Assembly (NCBI RefSeq): GCF_900184995.1
Contig: NZ_LT860099.1
Span: 434,001 to 498,000, forward strand
Origin: Konateibacter massiliensis
GTDB taxonomy: Bacteria; Bacillota; Clostridia; Lachnospirales; Lachnospiraceae
Direction of reading: 5' to 3'
Length of the DNA: 64,000 bases
Shown: positions 17,024-24,684 of the stretch, piece by piece
Layout of the letters: the number at the start of each line of letters is the position of its first letter
Position numbering within the stretch: position 1 is the stretch's first letter
The notes under the pieces: model-generated
What the model was told of the DNA's origin: nothing
Seen by the model: only the letters and a program-made list of their open reading frames with translations
Database searches by the model: none
Program-made: the position numbers and the translations under genes

Positions 17024-17776
17024 ATGAATGATTTTATAAAAACAATGCTTATAATCGGGCTGTCTGGTTTGTTCACGGAATGGCTGGGACTGTTTTTGGG
17101 AGGAACCGCCTCCTTATTTATAAAAGACAAAGGTATAAGGATGAAGGGCTCTGTTTTGGGCTTTTTGGGTGGGCTGACACTTGGAATAGTCTTTTTTGAT
17201 TTATTGCCCGAAGCGGTAGATTTCGGAAACATTTATATCTCTATAACAGGTGCCTTCTTGGGTCTTGTTTTAGCCGTAATATTGGATGGGAAATTAGAAA
17301 ACCATGAGGACCCCAGCACATCTGATAAAAGTGGGAATTTATTAAAAGCAGCTATTTTTATGGCGATAGGAATCAGCATACATAATCTGCCCAGTGGTTT
17401 GGCATTGGGCTCACTGTTATATCATTCACCCCAGAATGGCATTTACCTTGCAATCGCTTTGATTTTGCACGGAATACCGGAGGGGCTTACCTTGGGAATA
17501 CTTTTTAGGGAAGGCAAAAAAAGTAAATTAACATTATTATTGATTTCAATTCTTATTTCGCTTCCGACGGGGCTTGGCTCCTCTTTGGGCTGTATATTAA
17601 GCTCTCCGTTTCTTATATGCATAAGCCTTTCTTTTGCGGCAGCAATGATGCTTTATGTTACTTTGCGGGAAACACTTCCTACGGCTAATGATTTATGGAA
17701 AGGAAGGCTGACTACAATCGGTAACGTACTTGGGATTATTTTAGGAATGTTGTTTGTATATGTATTAGAGGGATAA
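17024..17776 (+). CDS. ZIP-family divalent metal transporter
   Basis: A 250-residue integral membrane protein with about eight hydrophobic segments. The metal-site motifs of ZIP transporters are present in helices 4 and 5: SIHNLPSGLALG and LHGIPEGLTLG. A cytoplasmic Asp/Glu/Ser loop lies around residues 88-105 (GKLENHEDPSTSDK). Family members import zinc, iron or manganese into the cytosol; metal choice cannot be read from the sequence. It is monocistronic, with a terminator at 17787-17834. Confidence 0.9.
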   Translation: MNDFIKTMLIIGLSGLFTEWLGLFLGGTASLFIKDKGIRMKGSVLGFLGGLTLGIVFFDLLPEAVDFGNIYISITGAFLGLVLAVILDGKLENHEDPSTSDKSGNLLKAAIFMAIGISIHNLPSGLALGSLLYHSPQNGIYLAIALILHGIPEGLTLGILFREGKKSKLTLLLISILISLPTGLGSSLGCILSSPFLICISLSFAAAMMLYVTLRETLPTANDLWKGRLTTIGNVLGIILGMLFVYVLEG

Positions 17777-17786
17777 TGAAAAAATG

Positions 17787-17834
17787 ACTGTCTGCTGTTA
17801 AGATTTCTTAACAATTCACGCAAGGCAGTTTTTT
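17787..17834 (+). terminator. Terminator of the ZIP transporter gene
   Basis: Outer arms ACTGTC/GGCAGT and an inner hairpin GTTAAG/CTTAAC, then six T (17829-17834). Confidence 0.7.
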
Positions 17835-17836
17835 CT

Positions 17837-17845
17837 TGCTATGAT
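17837..17845 (+). promoter_or_regulatory. Extended -10 promoter of the Tyr/Asp-rich lipoprotein gene
   Basis: TGC plus TATGAT (17840-17845). No clear -35 is seen. Confidence 0.45.
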
Positions 17846-17904
17846 TTAAGAGAAACATACTTTTGAAAGAAAGCATTTTATTGAAAATAAAGAGGAGATA
17901 TGAA

Positions 17905-19032
17905 ATGAGATATGAAAAAAAGTTGATTCTTATGATTGCTGTCATGGGAGTATTTTTCCTGACAGGCGGATGCAAGGAAAGTGCACAGACAACAGCCGTT
18001 AAAGAAAGTACGGCACAGGTTATTTCTGAACAGCCGCAGACGCAAGAAGTCCAGCCGGAAGCTGTGCAGGTGTCGACAGAAGTCAGTGAGTTGTATCAGA
18101 GCCAGACGCTTATGCTGGAGATGCTTGTAAATGAAACATGCGTGATTGAGGATACAGGAGATATGTTAACCATAGCAACGCCGGATGGAATGGCATATAT
18201 CAGTGTTGGCTTTGTACCGGGAATTCAAAATCTGGGGGCAACTGCTTCTTTGCTTCCGGCTCTGTTGCAAGAAAGCTATAATGCTACTGTGGGAGAAGTA
18301 TCGGATGGCAGTTTATTCGGGGCACGGGCGAAACGCTGCAATTACAGCGTTGCACAGGAAGATGGAAGTCAGGTTGAAGGCGTTTTTGCGGCGGCGGTTG
18401 TGAACCAGTCCTTGTATATGATGGACGCGGCTTTTTTAACAGGGTGTACCGACGAGGATGCAGAGCTTATTATAAATATTTTTTCATCTATGAATGTTCT
18501 TATGCCGACTTCTGTAAATACGGAAACAAAAACAGCAACCTACGAATCAAAATATCCAAATGCTGCACCTTCCAAGGCAGCGCAGACAACATATGTACCT
18601 GTTACAGAATGGGTTTATCTTCCGTACTATTATTATGGTTGGGATTTAGACTATGATTATACTATTTATGATGCCAGCTTTTATGAGCCGGACTGGAATT
18701 ATTATTCTGATGGCAATTGGTGGAGTTGGGCTTGGGATGACAACGGTGATTGGGGATTTTATGATGAATATGGTGACTGGTATTCCGAAGATTACTATAG
18801 TTATTATGCAGACTATTATGATGGTTATGACCCTTACAGTGATCCTGGGGATTATTATGATTATTACTATGATGATTATGATTACTACAGCGATCCAGGG
18901 GATACCTATGATGATTATGACTACTATAGTGATCCGGGAGACACCTATGATGATTACGACTATTACAGCGACCCAGGAGATACTTACGATTACGATGATT
19001 CATATATTGATTATGATTATGGTGATTATTAG
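17905..19032 (+). CDS. Lipoprotein with Tyr/Asp-rich repetitive tail
   Basis: 375 residues. A type II signal with lipobox FLTGGC puts the mature protein on the outer face of the membrane. A Thr/Gln-rich linker is followed by a globular region (about 55-205) with alternating strands. From about residue 230 the protein is dominated by Tyr, Asp and Trp (SDGNWWSWAWDDNGDWG) and ends in tandem 13-residue units (YYSDPGDTYDDYD). The family of the globular part is unknown to me. I chose ATG 17905 because GAGGAG sits upstream and the signal peptide then has normal length. A wall- or metal-binding role for the acidic tail is speculation. Confidence 0.75.
   Translation: MRYEKKLILMIAVMGVFFLTGGCKESAQTTAVKESTAQVISEQPQTQEVQPEAVQVSTEVSELYQSQTLMLEMLVNETCVIEDTGDMLTIATPDGMAYISVGFVPGIQNLGATASLLPALLQESYNATVGEVSDGSLFGARAKRCNYSVAQEDGSQVEGVFAAAVVNQSLYMMDAAFLTGCTDEDAELIINIFSSMNVLMPTSVNTETKTATYESKYPNAAPSKAAQTTYVPVTEWVYLPYYYYGWDLDYDYTIYDASFYEPDWNYYSDGNWWSWAWDDNGDWGFYDEYGDWYSEDYYSYYADYYDGYDPYSDPGDYYDYYYDDYDYYSDPGDTYDDYDYYSDPGDTYDDYDYYSDPGDTYDYDDSYIDYDYGDY
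18883..18999 (+). repeat. 39-bp in-frame tandem repeat in the lipoprotein gene
   Basis: Units start at 18883, 18922 and 18961. Each encodes YYSDPGDTYDDYD or a close variant. Synonymous differences between units show they are not a recent duplication. A diverged unit precedes at about 18835. Confidence 0.8.
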
Positions 19033-19130
19033 GAATAGGTTTAGGAATACGTTTTACAAATACGCAACAGTTCAGCTATGTCATTCATAATGTGCCAGGT
19101 ATACAAATGCTCATAGCTATAAAAAAGTAC
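19033..19130. other. Gene-free stretch before the tyrS promoter
   Basis: No ORF, hairpin with a T-run or repeat that I can support; no terminator for the lipoprotein gene is evident. Confidence 0.5.
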
Positions 19131-19159
19131 TTGACAAGAATTTTGAAAGCTTATATAAT
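19131..19159 (+). promoter_or_regulatory. Consensus sigma-A promoter of tyrS
   Basis: Perfect TTGACA (19131-19136), 17-base spacer, perfect TATAAT (19154-19159). Confidence 0.9.
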
Positions 19160-19194
19160 AAACGCAATTAAGCGAGATTAATAAAATTAATATT

Positions 19195-19487
19195 TAAGAT
19201 AAGAAAAGCGATGATAAGAAGAAGTAATAGTAAAAAAGCCAGACAGAAAGTTACCGGTTGATGAGAGGTGCACGGCAGATTGCTATGAATACATCTTTGA
19301 GCTTCACACCAAAAGACGAAAGTCGAGTAGGCTGTTGACGGTTCCCGCACACGTTATAGTGCTAGAGTATAACCCATATGTTAAGATGGAGTACTTGAAA
19401 AGGTAAACAGTGTGAGCTGTTTATGAACTTAAGGTGGTAACACGAGATATACTCTCGTCCTTTTGATTAAGGACGGGAGTTTTTTGT
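19195..19487 (+). promoter_or_regulatory. T-box leader (tyrosine) with terminator
   Basis: Stem I starts at GCGATGATAAGAAGAAGTA and carries a GGTTGATGAGAGGTG segment. The specifier loop is GAATACA, giving the Tyr codon UAC at 19290-19292. The T-box proper is AAGGTGGTAACACG (19431-19444), whose TGGT can pair with a tRNA ending ACCA. The competing terminator is ACTCTCGTCC (19451-19460) with GGACGGGAGT (19471-19480), followed by six T. Uncharged tRNA-Tyr should promote readthrough into tyrS. Confidence 0.93.
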
Positions 19488-19490
19488 ATT

Positions 19491-19556
19491 GCAGGAAATT
19501 GCTTTGCAACCCGCTCGGGCACGAAGTGTGAGCAAAGCACATACTTTCTTGCGCAT
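19491..19556 (+). repeat. Dispersed intergenic repeat, copy 1
   Basis: Contains TTGCTTTGCAACCCGCTCGG and an imperfect AGTGTGAGC-type hairpin. The core matches copy 2 at 53273-53350. The remaining 19557-19640 shows nothing recognisable. Confidence 0.7.
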
Positions 19557-19658
19557 ATAGGGTATATATCAAATTCGCCACCGCCAATCTTCACGAACGC
19601 AAATTCATTCTATGCTTTTTCAAAATCTTACCGCTTATGAAAAAAGGAGAGATGAAAA

Positions 19659-20864
19659 ATGAAGTCAGTAGAAGAACAATTTAAAATCATGGCAAAGGGA
19701 GTGGATACACTCGTAAACGAGGAGGAGCTAAAAGAAAAGCTGAGGGCTTCCATCGAGCAGAATAAGCCTTTAACCATCAAGCTGGGTCTGGACCCAAGTG
19801 CGCCGGATATTCATCTGGGTCATGCAGTTGTGCTTAGAAAAATCAAGCAGATGCAGGACTTGGGACACGAGGCTGTTATCATCATTGGTGATTTTACCGG
19901 AAGAATCGGCGATCCTACCGGAAAGGCGAAGGGAAGAAGCGAGCTGTCTGCCGAACAGGTGGAGGAAAATGCAAGAACATACTGTGAGCAGATTTTTAAG
20001 GTACTCGACAAGGATAAGACAAAGGTATGTTTTAACAGTGAATGGTTGGCAAAACTAACCTTTGAGGAGATAATCAAGCTTGCCGCTACGACTACGGTTG
20101 CGCGAATGATGGAAAGAGACGATTTCCAGAAAAGATACAACAACAACGTGCCGATTGGAATACACGAATTTTTCTACCCGCTTATGCAGGCATATGACTC
20201 CATTGCAATCAATGCTGATATCGAGCTTGGAGGAACGGATCAGACCTTTAATATTCTGATGGGACGTACTCTTCAAAAAAGCAGAGGAGAAAAAGCACAG
20301 ATTGCGATGTTCATGCCAATACTCGAAGGGCTTGACGGAAAAGAAAAGATGAGTAAAAGTCTCGGAAACTACATCGGTGTGCACGAGGATGCAAAGATTA
20401 TGTTTAAAAAGGTTATGGAAGTGCCGGACGACCTCATTATCAAATACTTTGAGCTTGCCACGGACGAGCACCCGGACACAATAAACAAGATAAAGGAAAA
20501 ACTTTTAGCGGGCGCCAATCCAAAGGATATCAAGCTTCAGCTTGCGCTTGTCATCACCGGCTTGTACAACAGCGTGGAGGACACGCAGAAGGCATTTGAA
20601 TTTTACCAGACAGCGTTTGAGCGAAAGGCAATACCGGATGATATTCCAAAGCTCGTAATTGATACCCAGAAGGATATGCTGCTTGACATCATTGGTTTGC
20701 TGGCAGAAAACAATTATATCAGCAGCAACAGTGATTTTAGGAGGATGGTACAGCAAGGCGGTGTGAGCATCAATAACGAAAAAGTACAGGACTTATCGGT
20801 GGTACTTGCATGTGGAGATGTAATAAAAATCGGAAAAAAGAAATTTGTAGAGATTGTAAAATAA
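19659..20864 (+). CDS. tyrS: Tyrosyl-tRNA synthetase
   Basis: Class I aminoacyl-tRNA synthetase that charges tRNA-Tyr. 401 residues. The HIGH-type motif is PDIHLGHAVV, the tyrosine-pocket region includes GGTDQTFNILMGR, the class I KMSKS is exact (KMSKSLGN), and the C-terminal S4 RNA-binding domain ends the protein (RRMVQQGGVSINNEKVQDL). The length and KMSKS form fit the TyrZ-like subgroup. AGGAG sits just ahead of the ATG. Regulation by the upstream Tyr T-box is explicit. Confidence 0.97.
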   Translation: MKSVEEQFKIMAKGVDTLVNEEELKEKLRASIEQNKPLTIKLGLDPSAPDIHLGHAVVLRKIKQMQDLGHEAVIIIGDFTGRIGDPTGKAKGRSELSAEQVEENARTYCEQIFKVLDKDKTKVCFNSEWLAKLTFEEIIKLAATTTVARMMERDDFQKRYNNNVPIGIHEFFYPLMQAYDSIAINADIELGGTDQTFNILMGRTLQKSRGEKAQIAMFMPILEGLDGKEKMSKSLGNYIGVHEDAKIMFKKVMEVPDDLIIKYFELATDEHPDTINKIKEKLLAGANPKDIKLQLALVITGLYNSVEDTQKAFEFYQTAFERKAIPDDIPKLVIDTQKDMLLDIIGLLAENNYISSNSDFRRMVQQGGVSINNEKVQDLSVVLACGDVIKIGKKKFVEIVK

Positions 20865-20875
20865 AGGGAGTTTAT

Positions 20876-20921
20876 GCGCCGAATGCAGTCATGTAGTGAT
20901 ATCTTCCACTTGCGTTGCAAC
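20876..20921 (-). repeat. Dispersed intergenic repeat, copy 4 (diverged, inverted)
   Basis: GCGCCGAATGCAG followed by ATCTTCC and CTTGC. It matches copy 5 (57391-57437) at most of the first 38 positions and is related in reverse complement to copies 1-3. Confidence 0.6.
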
Positions 20922-20938
20922 GTCCTTTTCGTTATAAT
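20910..20938 (+). promoter_or_regulatory. Sigma-A promoter of the carbonic anhydrase gene
   Basis: -35 TTGCGT (20910-20915), 17-base spacer, -10 TATAAT (20933-20938). The -35 lies inside the dispersed repeat. Confidence 0.65.
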
Positions 20939-21011
20939 AGAAAAAAATCCGTAACTGTAGGTGTACTGGATCGTTGTAAGCATCCAGACAAAACGAGAAG
21001 GAGACTTTAGA

Positions 21012-21554
21012 GTGATTAAAAATATTTTAGCATATAACGAAGAATTTGTGGCGCAGCAAAAATATAAGGAATACCAGACAGGAAGTAAATATCCAAACAA
21101 AAAGCTTGCAATTGTATCCTGCATGGACACGAGGTTGACAGAGCTTCTTCCGGCAGCACTCGGAGTAAAAAACGGAGACTGTAAGATTATCAAAAATGCC
21201 GGTGGAGTTATTTCGCATCCTTACGGCAGTGTGGTGCGAAGCTTACTGATTGCTATATTTGAATTGGGAGTGGAGGAAATTATGATTATAGGCCATACAG
21301 ACTGCGGTGTCGGCTATATCGATGTGGAGACGCTTTTGGGTAAAATGAAGGCAAGAAACATATCCGAGGACAGCATCGATATGATACAGTTTGGTGGTAT
21401 CGATTTTAACAGGTGGCTTGGCGGCTTTGAGTGCGTGGAGCAGTCGGTGAAGGAATCAAAAGAGCTGCTTTGCAAGCATCCTCTTATTCCAAAGGACGTT
21501 GCAATAAGAGGTTTTGTCATGGATGTTGAGACCGGTAAACTGACTGAGGTATAA
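21012..21554 (+). CDS. Beta-class carbonic anhydrase
   Basis: Interconverts CO2 and bicarbonate. 180 residues, cytoplasmic. The zinc ligands are in SCMDTR and GHTDCG, both diagnostic of the beta class; NAGG and the PYGSVVRSL segment follow the first. I chose GTG 21012 because AAGGAG lies upstream of it; the frame runs further upstream through the promoter region. It is monocistronic, with a terminator at 21578. Confidence 0.93.
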   Translation: MIKNILAYNEEFVAQQKYKEYQTGSKYPNKKLAIVSCMDTRLTELLPAALGVKNGDCKIIKNAGGVISHPYGSVVRSLLIAIFELGVEEIMIIGHTDCGVGYIDVETLLGKMKARNISEDSIDMIQFGGIDFNRWLGGFECVEQSVKESKELLCKHPLIPKDVAIRGFVMDVETGKLTEV

Positions 21555-21577
21555 AAAGTGTGAGTTGTGAATATAAG

Positions 21578-21615
21578 ATATTATTGGGAAAGCTTGCTTT
21601 CCCAGCAATATTTTG
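21578..21615 (+). terminator. Terminator of the carbonic anhydrase gene
   Basis: GGGAAAGC (21586-21593) and GCTTTCCC (21596-21603), with flanking ATATT/AATAT pairing and TTTTG. Confidence 0.8.
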
Positions 21616-21630
21616 TATCATAATTTCACC

Positions 21631-21658
21631 GTCGGTATTTTTGGCATCTTAATCCACA
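21631..21658. repeat. Small hairpin repeat, copy 3 (diverged right half)
   Basis: GTCGGTATTTTTGGCATCTT resembles the loop and right arm of copies 1 and 2, with several substitutions. Confidence 0.35.
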
Positions 21659-21675
21659 TAATAAAATCCCCCTAA

Positions 21676-21705
21676 GCATAATCTATACGTTTTCGTGCAT
21701 ATACT
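21676..21705 (+). promoter_or_regulatory. Sigma-E (mother-cell) promoter of spoIVA
   Basis: -35 GCATAAT (21676-21682) matches KMATATT at 6 of 7 positions. The spacer is 15 bases. The -10 CATATACT (21698-21705) matches CATACAMT at 7 of 8. spoIVA is a known sigma-E gene in Bacillus and Clostridia. Confidence 0.75.
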
Positions 21706-21751
21706 ATATCAGCACATTCCGTTAGATTATGGCAAGGGGGTATTTTGATAC

Positions 21752-23233
21752 ATGGAGTTAAATAAAGAGTTCAATCTATACAAAGATATACAAATGCGGA
21801 CGGGTGGAGAAATCTACATAGGAGTGGTAGGTCCGGTGAGAACCGGAAAATCGACCTTTATCAAGCGGTTTATGGACTTGATGGTTCTCCCGAATATGGA
21901 CAACGAGCATAGCAGACAGAGAACACAGGATGAATTGCCTCAGTCGGCGGCAGGAAAAACAATTATGACCACGGAGCCTAAATTTATCCCGAAGGAAGCG
22001 GCAAACATCAAGCTGGCTGATGATGTCAATGTGGACGTGAGACTTATCGACTGCGTCGGCTATATGGTGGATGGCGCAACGGGACATATTGAGGATAACG
22101 AAGAACGGATGGTAAAAACTCCTTGGTTTGACTATGAAATCCCCTTTACGCAAGCGGCAGAGCTTGGAACGAAGAAGGTAATCAACGACCATTCCACAAT
22201 CGGCATCGTGATTACATGCGATGGCTCCTTTGGCGAGCTACCACGAGAAAATTATGGTAAACCGGAAGAAAAAACAATTATGGAGCTGAAAAAGCTCGGA
22301 AAGCCGTTTATCGTGCTTGTAAATAGCCAGAAACCTTACAGTGAGGATACAATCAATCTCACCAAAAACATCAGCGAGAAATACAAGGTAACGACGATGG
22401 CGGTGAATTGCGAACAGCTTAGAAGAGAAGATATCAATAAAATTTTAGAGAGCATTCTCTATGAATTTCCTGTCTCAGAAATAGAATTTTATATTCCGAA
22501 GTGGGCCGAAATGCTTCCGGCAGACCATAAAATCAAAGCTGACCTGATTTCCAAAATCAAGGATACAATCAGACCGATCAGGATGATTCGGGATGCAAAT
22601 AATGAGAGCTTGCAGATGGACAGTGAATACATAAAACGCCTGAAGGTAGATGCTATTTCAATGGCTACCGGCGTAATCAAAGTTATCATTGAGATTTTTG
22701 ATAAATTTTATTATGAAATCATAAGCGATATGACAGGAACCCAGATAGACGGGGAGTATCAGATGATTGCTATGCTAAAAGAGCTTGCCAAGATGAAAAA
22801 AGAGTATGTGAAGGTGCTCGGTGCAATTGACTCGGTGCGGCAGAGAGGCTATGGCGTAGTAACACCGGATCAGAGCGAGATTGTGCTGGAAGAGCCTGTA
22901 CTTATCAAGCACGGCAATAAATTTGGAGTGAAAATCAAGGCGGAGAGTCCGTCCATTCATATGATTCGTGCCAATATCGAGACGGAGATTGCTCCGATTG
23001 TCGGAAGCGAGGCACAGGCGGAAGATTTGATTAAATTTATCAAAAATACAAACAATAGTGAGGAAGGCATCTGGAAGGCAAATATTTTTGGAAAATCGGT
23101 GGAACAGCTTGTCGAGGACGGAATCAACAGCAAGATTGCACAAATGTCCGATGAGAGCCAGCTTAAGCTCCAGGAAACCATGCAAAAAATTGTCAACGAC
23201 AGCAACGGCGGACTTGTCTGCATTATCATCTAA
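21752..23233 (+). CDS. spoIVA: Stage IV sporulation protein A, coat morphogenetic ATPase
   Basis: SpoIVA polymerises on the forespore surface and anchors the spore coat. 493 residues, the family's usual length. The N-terminal ATPase has Walker A GPVRTGKSTFI and a Walker-B-like VRLIDCVGYMVDGA. The middle and C-terminal parts are alpha/beta with the conserved hydrophobic end (SNGGLVCIII) expected for membrane or SpoVM contact. AAGGGGGT precedes the ATG. This gene is among the best indicators that the organism forms endospores. Confidence 0.97.
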   Translation: MELNKEFNLYKDIQMRTGGEIYIGVVGPVRTGKSTFIKRFMDLMVLPNMDNEHSRQRTQDELPQSAAGKTIMTTEPKFIPKEAANIKLADDVNVDVRLIDCVGYMVDGATGHIEDNEERMVKTPWFDYEIPFTQAAELGTKKVINDHSTIGIVITCDGSFGELPRENYGKPEEKTIMELKKLGKPFIVLVNSQKPYSEDTINLTKNISEKYKVTTMAVNCEQLRREDINKILESILYEFPVSEIEFYIPKWAEMLPADHKIKADLISKIKDTIRPIRMIRDANNESLQMDSEYIKRLKVDAISMATGVIKVIIEIFDKFYYEIISDMTGTQIDGEYQMIAMLKELAKMKKEYVKVLGAIDSVRQRGYGVVTPDQSEIVLEEPVLIKHGNKFGVKIKAESPSIHMIRANIETEIAPIVGSEAQAEDLIKFIKNTNNSEEGIWKANIFGKSVEQLVEDGINSKIAQMSDESQLKLQETMQKIVNDSNGGLVCIII

Positions 23234-23290
23234 ACCGTTACTTTGAATGTCCTTTGCACATTCTTTGTTCTAGAAAAGAATAAGGCTATA

Positions 23291-23299
23291 TGCTATAAT
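23291..23299 (+). promoter_or_regulatory. Extended -10 promoter ahead of pnp
   Basis: TGC plus TATAAT (23294-23299); -35 poor. It predicts a leader of about 98 bases. Confidence 0.6.
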
Positions 23300-23323
23300 A
23301 AGATTGTCACGCTGTGGCAGTCT
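23300..23323 (+). other. Leader hairpin of the pnp-cdd-cbi run
   Basis: AAGATTGTCA (23300-23309) pairs with TGGCAGTCTT (23314-23323), using two G-U pairs. It does not fit a purine or cobalamin riboswitch that I can recognise. Confidence 0.4.
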
Positions 23324-23403
23324 TATTTGCGTCTAATGGGCAGATAAGATGTTTCTTCATATTATAAAATGTATCAATACAATAAAATTTGCGGAGGTAG
23401 AAT

Positions 23404-24237
23404 ATGAGTGAAGAATATGTAAAATTACAAAAATGTTTTGAAAGTGTAAAAGCAAAGATAGATTTTAAACCGAAGGTAGCCTTAATCTTGGGCTCCGGCT
23501 TGGGTGATTATGCAGAGACGATAAAAGTAGAGGCAACGCTTGACTATCATGAGATTGAGGGCTTTCCGATTTCAACCGTTCCGGGACACAAGGGCAGATT
23601 TATTTTCGGCTATGTGGAAGAGGTTCCGGTTGTTATTATGCAGGGAAGAGTTCACTATTATGAGGGATATCCGATTTCCGACGTAGTGCTTCCGGTCAGA
23701 TTGATGAAGCTGATGGGTGCCGAGGTGCTTTTCCTTACGAATGCAGCAGGCGGTGTGAATTATGATTTCAGCGCCGGAGATTTCATGCTGATTAATGATC
23801 ATATTTCCAGCTTTGTACCGTCTCCATTGATTGGCAGAAATATGGACGAGCTTGGAACACGTTTTCCGGATATGAGCGATGTCTATGACAAGCAATTGAG
23901 AGACATTATCAAAGATACTGCAAAAGGACTTGATATTGCATTGCAGGAAGGTGTCTATGTACAGCTTACCGGACCGGCATACGAATCCCCTGCGGAGGTT
24001 AGAATGTGCCGTATTCTCGGCGGCGATGCTGTCGGTATGAGCACGGCATGTGAGGCTGTTGCAGCAAACCATATGAAAATGAAAATCTGCGGTATCTCCT
24101 GTATCTCTAATTTGGCATGCGGAATGAGCGATGCACCGCTTAACCATAAGGAAGTACAAGAGGTGGCAGACAAAGTAGCGCCGTTGTTTAAAAAGCTTGT
24201 TACGGCTTCCATCATCAATATTAGCAAAAGCCTGTAG
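23404..24237 (+). CDS. Purine nucleoside phosphorylase
   Basis: Cleaves purine nucleosides with phosphate to base and ribose-1-phosphate. 277 residues, trimeric PNP-I/MTAP-type. Motifs: LILGSGLGDYAE, the phosphate site PGHKGRF, GRVHYYEGYP, LTNAAGGV, and the C-terminal base site MSTACEAVAANHM. GGAGG precedes the ATG. cdd follows after 13 bases, and the cobalamin genes follow on without a visible terminator. Confidence 0.94.
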   Translation: MSEEYVKLQKCFESVKAKIDFKPKVALILGSGLGDYAETIKVEATLDYHEIEGFPISTVPGHKGRFIFGYVEEVPVVIMQGRVHYYEGYPISDVVLPVRLMKLMGAEVLFLTNAAGGVNYDFSAGDFMLINDHISSFVPSPLIGRNMDELGTRFPDMSDVYDKQLRDIIKDTAKGLDIALQEGVYVQLTGPAYESPAEVRMCRILGGDAVGMSTACEAVAANHMKMKICGISCISNLACGMSDAPLNHKEVQEVADKVAPLFKKLVTASIINISKSL

Positions 24238-24250
24238 TGAGGAGCCGCCA

Positions 24251-24664
24251 ATGGATAAAAAAGAGTTAATCAAAGAGGCTTTTTTGGCAAGGAGCAAATC
24301 TTACTCCCCCTATTCTAATTTCAGTGTAGGGGCTGCACTGCTTGCGAAAAACGGAACAGTCTATCAGGGCTGCAACATCGAAAGTGCATCCTACACACCG
24401 ACCAACTGTGCAGAGAGAACGGCATTCTTTAAAGCCGTGAGCGAAGGTGTCACAGAATTTGAGGCAATTGCAGTTGTGGGAGGCAAAACAGGAGCAACGA
24501 CAGACTACTGCGCGCCTTGCGGCGTGTGCCGGCAGGTAATGATGGAATTTTGCAATCCGAAGGAATTTAAGGTGATTCTTGCTAAGAACGAGGACGAATA
24601 CAAGGAGTTTACGTTGGAGGAAATACTTCCGCTCGGATTTGGTCCCAAAAATATTTTTGGTTAA
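24251..24664 (+). CDS. cdd: Cytidine deaminase
   Basis: Zinc enzyme that deaminates cytidine and deoxycytidine; 137 residues, the tetrameric type. The catalytic Glu and first zinc ligand are in NCAERTAFF, the other two Cys ligands in PCGVCRQVM. The start region SYSPYSNFSVGAALL is typical. I chose ATG 24251 because GAGGAG precedes it; upstream codons in frame overlap pnp. Only 20 bases separate it from cbiD. Confidence 0.95.
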   Translation: MDKKELIKEAFLARSKSYSPYSNFSVGAALLAKNGTVYQGCNIESASYTPTNCAERTAFFKAVSEGVTEFEAIAVVGGKTGATTDYCAPCGVCRQVMMEFCNPKEFKVILAKNEDEYKEFTLEEILPLGFGPKNIFG

Positions 24665-24684
24665 AGAAAGCATGAAGTGATGAC

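Noticed and set aside
18662-19003. Long His/Asn-rich frame on the minus strand inside the lipoprotein gene
   Set aside because: It is the antisense of the Tyr/Asp repeat; no ribosome site or start signal, and codon bias follows the plus strand.
23300-23403. Purine or cobalamin riboswitch before pnp
   Set aside because: No conserved purine-riboswitch core and no B12-box-like sequence; only one hairpin.
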